Below are positions 29,332-37,400 of a stretch of 64,000 bases of DNA, piece after piece. The DNA lies in the NCBI GenBank assembly GCA_008330645.1, contig VLTN01000013.1:124001-188000 (forward strand). The letters run 5' to 3'. The notes under the pieces are model-generated. The model was given only the letters and a program-made list of their open reading frames with translations. It ran no database searches and was not told the origin of the DNA. Made by a program: the position numbers and the translations under genes. Position 1 is the stretch's first letter, and each line of letters starts with the position of its first letter. The DNA is from Cafeteria roenbergensis. Lineage: Eukaryota > Sar > Bigyra > Bicosoecida > Cafeteriaceae.

Positions 29332-31695
29332 ATGCCCCACGTCCCTGGCCCCTCGCTGGAGCAGCCGCCCGCCAAAGCCCCGCCGCCCCGCCACCCGGAC
29401 ATGATCGTCGATCCCGCGTGCATCACCCCCGAGGACAGGGCGGGCCAGCTCTCTGTCCGAGCCGTCTTGGTCGGGTCCGTCATCGGCAGCATGCTGTGCG
29501 CAAGCAATGCCTTTTTCGCGCTCCAGACGGGCTGGGTGACCATGGCCTCCCTGCAGGCCGCAGTGGTCGGCTTTGGCGTGTTTCGCGTCGCTCACAGCTC
29601 GTGTGGCTGCCGCCGCCTGACCATGCTGGAAAACGTGGTCGTGCAGACGACCTCGGTGGCAGCTTCAACGCTGCCCTTGGCGGCCGGCTTTGCCGGAATC
29701 ATTCCCGCATTCGAGCTGATGCGCAAGGAGGGCCACCCGGGCGCCCCGCCCGAGCTCTCCATGGCCAGCCTGTTCCTGTGGGCCGCTGTGCTGAGTCTGT
29801 TCGGCGTGTTCCTCGCCGTGCCGCTGCGCCGCGACGCCATCCTTGTCGAGCGCCTCAAGTTCCCCTCGGGCACGGCCACGGCCGAGGTCATCGCGGTGCT
29901 GCACAGGGTTGCCGCCCCGAGCCCCCCCAGCGGCACCCCCGCGATTGGGCTGTCCGACGCCTCGCAGCTGGAGCAGCCGCAAGCCGGGGCTGTTCCTGCT
30001 GCCGCGGCCGGCGAGGCAGCCGCTGCCGGGAGCGCCAAGGTTTCGGGACGCGACGCGCCAGCGGCCGAGGAGCCTGGCATGTCCGTTGCGGAGCAGGACG
30101 AGGCCAGCGAGGACGCCGCGTGGACGCAGCGGTGGCGGGTGCTTGGCTTCACAATGCTGGCCGCAGCGGCCGTCAGCGTCGTCACGGAGTTCGTGCCGGT
30201 GCTCCACTCCCTCCCCGTGTTCCAGTGGATGGGCGTGCCCCTCGCCACGGCCGTGGGGTGGACCATCACCCCAAGCCTGTCGTACGTGGGTCAGGGCATG
30301 ATCATGGGCCCGCGCACCACGGCATCGATGCTCCTGGGGTCGGTGCTCGCGTGGGCCGTCATGGCCCCTGTAGCGCAGGCGGCGGGCTGGTCAAGCGGCC
30401 CCGTGGGCGGCGCCGAGCACGGCGTCAAGGGCTGGGTCACGTGGCTGGCGCTGGCGGTGATGCTGGGCGACTCAGTCGTGATCATCGGCTCCACCTTCTG
30501 GCGCCTCGTCGGCTCGCTCAGGGCAAAGTACGGTTCGCGCATGCCATCTGCCGTGTGCTGCAGAGGCCTCTGCGGTGCCGGGAAAGCGCCCTCGTCAACG
30601 CCGCAGGAGGGCGCGTCGCTCATTCCCCGCTCGCACTCGAGCGACCCCGCGAGCCCGTTGGTCCGCGGCGAGGCGGGCGCGGGGGGGGCAGCGGGCGGCG
30701 TGGCCGCGGCCGTGGACCCTGCCGTTGCGGAGGGGACCCTCCCCTCCTCGCTGGAGCTCCAAGTGCTGGATCCGGCCGAGGAGGCCGGCGAGAACGTTCC
30801 AACGATGTTCTGGGTGGTCGGGCTCGCCCTGGGCACGGCGGCGTGCGCTGTTGCGCTCTCGGTAATGTTCAACTCGCCCATCTACGAGCCCCTGGTGGCT
30901 GTGATGCTCTCCTGTCTCGTCGCAGTCGTCGCGGCTCGCGCACTCGGCGAAACGGACCTCAACCCCGTGTCTGGCGTGGGCAAGCTGTCGCAGCTATTCT
31001 TCGCAGCCGTGGCGCCCGGAAACGTGACCTCGAACATCGTGGCCGGCGCCGTGTCCGAGGCGGGAGCCCAGCAGGCCGGAGACTTGCTCCAGGATCTCAA
31101 AACGGGCCACATGCTGGGCGCAAGCCCCCGCGCCCAGTTCTTCGCGCAGATCGCAGGCTCGCTGGTGGGCGTCGTGGTCAGCGTGGTGGCCTACAAGCTG
31201 CTCACGCTCGCCTACCCTGTCGGCGGCCCGGAGTTGCCGGCCCCGACTGCCCGCGTGTGGCTGGGCATGGCGGAGCTGGTCAACGGGCAGCAGCTCCCTC
31301 CCTATGCGGGCCTCTTCGCCGGCCTCTTCGGGGCCGCCGCGCTCCTCGTGTCGGTGCTCAAGGCCTGGGCGGGACGCCCGGAGCCGGGGGAGGCCGCTTG
31401 GCGCCGCACGCTCCGCGGCGCCATGGCCTGGGCGCCCAGCGTGATGGCGGTCGGCGTGGGCATGTACATCGCGCCCAACTGGGTCCTGCCGCGGTGCGCG
31501 GGCTCGCTGCTGCAGGTGGTCTGGAAGCGCACCAACAGCGCCGGGCACGACAGGCTGATGCTGCTGGCCGCCTCCGGCTTCGTGCTGGGCGAGGGCCTCA
31601 TGTCCATCGCAAACGCCGGCCTGCGGGCGGGCGGCGCGGAGCCCTGGACTTGCGACGGCTGCGTCGGGGAGCTGGCATGCTCTGGGTGCCCCTAG
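29332..31695 (+). CDS. OPT-family oligopeptide / metal-chelate transporter
   Basis: A single frame of 787 residues from the ATG at 29332. It has many hydrophobic helices typical of the OPT superfamily (usually 12-16), whose members import peptides or metal complexes such as metal-nicotianamine. Family-like blocks are the first helix region (SVIGSMLCASNAFFALQTGW), the ENVVVQTTSVAAS block and a C-terminal GEGLMSIANAGLR block. A disordered loop lies near residues 195-260 and another near 415-480. The extreme C-terminus carries four cysteines spaced CX2CX5CX2C (TCDGCVGELACSGCP), unusual for the family as I know it and suggestive of metal binding. Substrate cannot be assigned. Confidence 0.85.
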   Translation: MPHVPGPSLEQPPAKAPPPRHPDMIVDPACITPEDRAGQLSVRAVLVGSVIGSMLCASNAFFALQTGWVTMASLQAAVVGFGVFRVAHSSCGCRRLTMLENVVVQTTSVAASTLPLAAGFAGIIPAFELMRKEGHPGAPPELSMASLFLWAAVLSLFGVFLAVPLRRDAILVERLKFPSGTATAEVIAVLHRVAAPSPPSGTPAIGLSDASQLEQPQAGAVPAAAAGEAAAAGSAKVSGRDAPAAEEPGMSVAEQDEASEDAAWTQRWRVLGFTMLAAAAVSVVTEFVPVLHSLPVFQWMGVPLATAVGWTITPSLSYVGQGMIMGPRTTASMLLGSVLAWAVMAPVAQAAGWSSGPVGGAEHGVKGWVTWLALAVMLGDSVVIIGSTFWRLVGSLRAKYGSRMPSAVCCRGLCGAGKAPSSTPQEGASLIPRSHSSDPASPLVRGEAGAGGAAGGVAAAVDPAVAEGTLPSSLELQVLDPAEEAGENVPTMFWVVGLALGTAACAVALSVMFNSPIYEPLVAVMLSCLVAVVAARALGETDLNPVSGVGKLSQLFFAAVAPGNVTSNIVAGAVSEAGAQQAGDLLQDLKTGHMLGASPRAQFFAQIAGSLVGVVVSVVAYKLLTLAYPVGGPELPAPTARVWLGMAELVNGQQLPPYAGLFAGLFGAAALLVSVLKAWAGRPEPGEAAWRRTLRGAMAWAPSVMAVGVGMYIAPNWVLPRCAGSLLQVVWKRTNSAGHDRLMLLAASGFVLGEGLMSIANAGLRAGGAEPWTCDGCVGELACSGCP

Positions 31696-31919
31696 CCGCC
31701 GTGTGTGCCCGTCGCGTGGCGCCGCGCGAGCGCTAGTGGGTGGCATGGAACGCGGAGCGGCGACACACAACCAATGCCCGCTCATCAAACCACAGCGTGC
31801 CGGGTCCGGGGCAGCGGCGGGGCCGTCCTGCCAGCTCGCGCGCCTGACGACTCTGCCGCGCCCACACCCTCAATGCGGCGCGCGAATCAGCGCCCACGCC
31901 GCGCCGAGGGGCTCTGCCC

Positions 31920-34096
31920 TCAGTAGGCCTTGCCCAAGTAGAGGGCGGCGGCACGCGACAGGGCGGCGGTATCGGCCGCCGTTTCCTCCGCAGCGACCAC
32001 GCCCCGCACGCCGACCTCCTCGCCGTCCGCAGCCGCCATCGAGCCGACGCCACGCCTGGGCGCCCAGTCCGCCCCGCCCGCGCCGATGGCAGAGTCGGAC
32101 CCGTCGTGCAGCGCCCCGAACGTGTATCCGTTGGCCTTGTCCACGGCCCTCGTGACGTCGATCACGCTGTCCTTGTCCATCACGTTCAGCGGCCGGAACC
32201 CCACCAGTCCGAACTCGTCGACCAGCCCCAGCAAGGCGGAGTTCAGCCCACGCCTCCTGTCAAGGAACCCCCGCAGCTTCGCCAGCCTGGCGCGTGCATC
32301 GGCCTTGCTCTCAGCTGCGGCGGCGTCAACTGCCGCGCCGCCCCCCGGCGCAGCGGGCTCGCAGTCGGCACCGCACGCACCGCCGCTGGCAGCGCCGCAC
32401 GCAGCACCGCACGTCGCGGGCGCGCTGTCCGCCGCCTGTGCTGCCGAGGCATCGCCCTCCTCGGCGGCGTCTGACTCGACCTGTCCGTCCCACTCGCCGT
32501 GCTGCTTCGGCTCTGGCGCGCTCTCCAGACCCGCGGCCTCCTCTGACAGGCCCAGCGCCTTTGCCGCCGCCTTGACGTGCCGCCTGCTCTGCTCGTCGAT
32601 GAGGCCCATGACGCGCCCCGGCTCATCCAGCCGGGCGAAGAAGTCTAGGCCAAAGGCTGCGCCCGGACGGATTGACAAGCGGGCGAGCAGGGGGCGGGGA
32701 GGGGGGTGTGGGGTGGGGTGGGGTGGAGGGGGGGGGGTGGAGCGTTGGCGCGGGGGCCTCTCGCGGCGGCTGCAGCGGGTCTCGGTCTGTCCGCCGTGGC
32801 CGGCACGGAAATCGCGGCGCCGGACCGCGGCGAAGCCAGCAGCAGCAGCGGCGCTCATGGCCCCGGGTCGAGGTGCGAGCCGGGCGGGCGGCCGCGGGCC
32901 TCGGTGCGGGCTCACGCAGCGGTCCGTAGCGTTCTGCGATGTCGATTTTGGACAGGATGTTGACGTGGGGCAGCTCCAGGCGCATCATCGTGTTCAGCGA
33001 GAGGAGGGAGGCGGAGATGATCTTGGAGGGGTCACTGCAGTGGTGGGCATCCACGAGATGCACAGCAGCGAGCTGCGCGCGCGAGGGGGGAAGGGGAATG
33101 GGGGGCGGGGAGGGGCGGGGGGTTGAAGGCTGACAGGGCGGCGGCTTGCCTGTCGGCTCAGGTGGGGCGGTGGCACTGCGGCAGAGGACACGGTGCGAAC
33201 AGAGCGCTGAGCGGCGGGGGCGAGAGCGACACGGCAGCGGGTTCAGCCGCCGCCTCGGGAGCGGACGCGGCCGCTACGACGGCGGGCGTGTTCCCAGCGC
33301 CTCTGCCCACTGCCCGCCGCTCACCCGGAGCTTGAGCGGCCCGACAAGGCGCCGGACCACGGCGAGAAACGACGGCGACTGCGTGAAGAGCTCTGCCTGA
33401 CCGGGGCAGTCGATGAGCACGTACGCGCCTGTGAGCGGGCAGGGACGGGGCACGGGCGGAGCGGCAGAGGGAGCGGGGAGTATGGGCGTTGGTGTGCCTG
33501 CGGCCGGTTGGTGGGCTTTGAAGAACCAAGCTGCACAGGTGCCGCAAGCCTGTGGTGGCAAAAGCCGCGCGGGAGTGCCGGCCGAGCGGCGCGAAGCCAC
33601 AGCATGCGAGGCGGCGCGCTCGCTGGCTCGCCACGGGCGCGGGCGCTGAGGCGCCCCCAGCGCTCACCGCCGGAACTCTCTCGCTGGATGGCCTGGATGC
33701 GCTCGTCCAGCCAGGCCGCGTTTTCGGCGAGGAAGTCCATGCAGTACATCAGCCCCCCGTTTGGCCCCAAGTCCATCGCCTCCATTACGTCCGAGCAGGT
33801 GATGAGGTCGGCAATGTCAAGAGCGCACGGGTACGGCAGCTCGTCGTTTGCGGGGTCCAGGTTGATCACCACAGGCCGCCTGCGCGGTGGTGACGTGGGA
33901 TGGCAACCGCACCACGCTCGCGAGAGGGCTGGCCACGGGCAGCACAGAGCGCCCCGCCCCCGCCACCCGTTGCACAGACGCTTTGCACGCCTGTGAAGGT
34001 GGCTCACCTTCCAATGCCGCTCAGGAACTCGTGCATGCCCGTGCAGTACGTGCTCTTGCCCGAGCCCGGCGGGCCAATCACCAGCTGCCCGAACAT
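31920..34096 (-). CDS. GPN2: GPN-loop GTPase 2, five exons
   Basis: Exons are 34096-34008, 33879-33668, 33428-33325, 33072-32916 and 32656-31920, with phases 2, 1, 0 and 1 all matching and every donor GTGAGC, giving about 432 residues. GPN GTPases act in assembly and nuclear import of RNA polymerases. Motifs in order are the P-loop GPPGSGKST (residues 8-16), INLDPAN, the defining GPN triplet at 68-70 ([14 protein letters not shown]), DCPGQ and SKID as the base-recognition motif. [14 protein letters not shown] and [10 protein letters not shown] favour GPN2 over GPN1/GPN3. An Ala/Cys/Gly-rich insertion in exon 5 makes it longer than the ~310-residue human protein. The block [16 protein letters not shown] then [13 protein letters not shown] closes the fold. 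The start is the ATG just ahead of the P-loop. Confidence 0.92.
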
Positions 34097-34429
34097 GGCC
34101 CCGGCCTCGAGCTGCGCAGCAGCACGCAAGCTTTCAACGAAGGCCTGGGAGTGACGCCTCAAGGCACGGGCAGTGGCCTGGGGCCGCGCGCCGCGAAGCG
34201 CCGCGTCGCTGAGGAGATTTGGCCTCGCAGTGTCGCTGACTTGCTCTGCAGCCTCGTGAACCGTCGCTGTTTGCATCAGGAGAGACAAGTGCGCACCTGG
34301 CGACTGGACTCGCCCGCGGCCGGGAAGGCACGAGCTGCCTCCTGGCCCAGCCCCAGTTTACTCAAGCAAGAGCGAGCACCCTCGGTGCGCCGGAGGGGGG
34401 GGCGGTCGCGCGGCGCCCGCGCGGCCGCA
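34097..34429. promoter_or_regulatory. Divergent promoter region, GPN2 / disordered protein
   Basis: 333 bp separate the two start codons. No clear TATA box or repeat is visible. The role is inferred from layout. Confidence 0.35.
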
Positions 34430-37400
34430 ATGATCGCCGCAGCGGTGCTCGGGCAAGCCAGCGGAAAACTTGTCGCCTGCTGCTGTGCCGGAGAAACGCC
34501 CCGCGACCTCGCCAGGGTGGACGCGCTCGGACCGGTGCTGGCAGCCCTGTCGCAAGCGGTGGGAAGCGGTGACAGTGGGCAGGAGTCGGTGCTGCCACCC
34601 GTGCGAGGGGCGCCCCGGCGAGCCCCGGTTCGCTGCGTCGAGAGCGTGCTGGGGCCGTTCGCGGTGGCCGCATCCGTCGTTTGCGGCGTCATCGTCGCAG
34701 CCTTCGCCGCAGTCTCGCCCGTCGTGGACCGGGGTCCATCGTCAATTCGCATTGTGGACGGCGCACGGCGCAGGGCGGACGCCCTGTCTTCCGCTCGCGC
34801 CGTTTGCACGGCGAGCGTGGCCGCCGTCCAGACGCGAGACTCTGGCGTCGGGGTCGCGCTCGCCGCTCTTGACGGGCCCGCCGGGCCGCTCCTGCGGGCA
34901 GCAGCCCGTGCTGACTCCGCAGCCACGTCGGCGGCAGCAGGCTACACCGCGCGGACGGCGCTGGAGAATGACTCAGCGAAGGCGAGGTCCCTGTTTTCGC
35001 GCGCGGCACTGCACGCCGGGGGCGCGCGCTGCTGGGGGGCGGACACCGCATGCGAGGCCGCATCGCTCGCGCTGCTTGCTAGTGCAGTGGCTCCCCGGGT
35101 TCCCGGCTCCACCGTGTCGGAGCAGTCCACGCCCGCGGCCTCGTGCTCGACGCCGCGCGGTGACGCATGCGCGTCGGCGCGCTGGCAGTGGCCGCGCTCA
35201 ACGAGCGGCCACGGCCACGACACCGAAGCAGCCGTGGACCTCACGGGCCGGGCGGAGGCGCCTTCGCCTGGGGCGGTCACTGGCCGGCTGCAGCGAGTTG
35301 CAGTCTCTCAGAGCGACCAGGCGGCTTCCGCCCAGCTTTCCGCCGCTGCGGCAGGCCTGAGGGAGAGCGGGGCCATTTCCACTGCGACCAGCACCTCGGC
35401 CACGACATCGCCCCCGCCAGAGACGCGCTCCGCTGCGGCCTCACGCGCCGATGACTCCGGCGGCGCTGCAGGCATGGCTGCGCGGGCAGCTGCCGTCAGC
35501 TGCCCGCCCACCTCGCCAGGGGCGCGGCGCCTCAAACTCGCGACTCCCGCCCCTGGCGCTGGCGACGCTGGCGCGCTGACGCCGGAGCATCCCGCGGCCA
35601 TCACGCCCCGTCGCCCATCCGCGCCTCCCTCGCACGGGCAGGGCGCCACCCCGCGCTCCAGACGCACCTTCGGCGCCGATGCGGTCTCCCCGTCGAGCCG
35701 AGGGCCTCTGGCCCCGGGAGGGCAGGCCCCTGCCCCGTCTGCGGCCAACGAGGCCGTCCCCGCCGCGAGGCGCAGGCTCTTCCCGGCCAGCCCCCGCCAC
35801 GCCTCTGCTGGCGCCACGGCCGCCGCCGAGGCGGACTCTGCCCCGACCAGGCCGTCAGCGGCTCTGCATGCCCCGAGGACCAGCGCCACCACGGCCGGCT
35901 CTGCCAGCCCGGTTCCGCCCGTCGACCAGACTCACGGGGCACCGGCGCGCAACAGTGCGGCCGGCTCGGGTGCCGTGGGTGCCGTGGGCCTCGCGCGGTT
36001 CGGCACCCAGGCCGGACTGGCCAAGGATCGGCCCCACGCCCACGTGCGCGGTGCGGGCTCTGCTCCGCCTCAAAGCGGGAGCGATGGCTTCGAGGGCTCG
36101 GCTAGCGAGAGCTCGACGGGGTCCGCCATGTCCCAACCCGCATCCGGAGGCTTCAGCGGTGGGGAGTTCCACTTCGTGTCCGGCATCGCGTCCAGGGACG
36201 TCGGCAACGCGATGCCTGCGTCAGCTGCCGGTCACAACCGTGGCAGGACGGCGTCGGCGGGGCTGAGCGGCGCCGCTGGAACGGCAGAGCGATTGGCTCG
36301 TCGCGACCACAGCGGCAGTGACGCTTTGCGGGCGCTGGACGGACCCGCGGTTCCCACAGAGTCGCGGAGCGTGCCGCAGGCGAGCCGGAAAATTGGCGGT
36401 GCCCATGGCCATGCCGGCGACGCAGACGCTGGAGGCGGCGCAGGTCGCGGCGGGAGGGGGCGCCCGTTGGTTCAGCTGCCAGGCTATCCGGTGGAGCTGG
36501 TGCCGTGCCTGCTCCCGGGGGCAGGGGTCGTTGCCTTCAGCGAAGGGGGCGACACGGACGGCGAGAGCTCGTCGGAGCGGCTGACGACGGCAGGAGCCGG
36601 CTTTCAAGTGGCGGTGGCGGTGCCAGCGGCAAGTGCCGCTGCCGCCGCTGCCGCTGCTGCGACAACCACTGTGGCTGGCGCTGCTGCTGTTGGCGGCGGA
36701 GGAGCCGCGCGCGGAGCAGGCTACGGGGGAGCCACTGGCTCTTCGCCCTGGCAGGCCGGAAGCCTGGAGGTCACGGACGGCCCCAGCGCGCCCGGGCTGC
36801 CTGACGACCTCGGGGGCGAGCGCGGCGCTGGCACTGGGTCGCAGCTCGACCACACTGCGCGCGGCGTATCCGCGGCGTCGTGCGGGGACGAGGTGGTCCT
36901 TGGCTGGGGCAACCGGTCCGGCCTGGGGGCAGACCTCTCCCGGGACTGGAGCGAAGATGGCGTTGGCGTTGCCGGAATCGCCGGCGAATCGTTTGGCCGA
37001 CGCAGCAGCGGGCGCTACCGCGTCTCCAGGGCGCAGCCGGCGCCGGCCCATGACCGCCAGAGCCGCGAATCGGCGCCTGAAGCAGCGCCCCTCCCGCAGC
37101 CGGCGCTCCCTCCCCGCCGCCAGAGCCACACCCGCTCCCCGGATCCCCCTAGTCCGCCCGGGCAGGGCGCAGGCGGCGACACCGAGGGCTTGCGGCCTCG
37201 CCAGCAACAGCGGCGGAAGCACCGGTCCAAGCTCAAGAGCCCGCCGTCGCCTGGGACAGAGGGAAGCGCTAAGAGAGCCGGTATGATCCACCTTCGTACC
37301 GACAGAGCGACGTCCGTCACGACCGAGGGGGCCATGTCTCCTCGACGGGGCGGTCTCGCGTCATCCCGAGGCGAACGCGGCGAGCGGCAGTCGGCAGCGG

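Noticed and set aside
32690-32750. G-rich stretch as a possible G-quadruplex regulatory element
   Set aside because: It lies in the last intron of GPN2, where on the transcribed sense it is a C-rich pyrimidine tract ahead of the acceptor at 32657.
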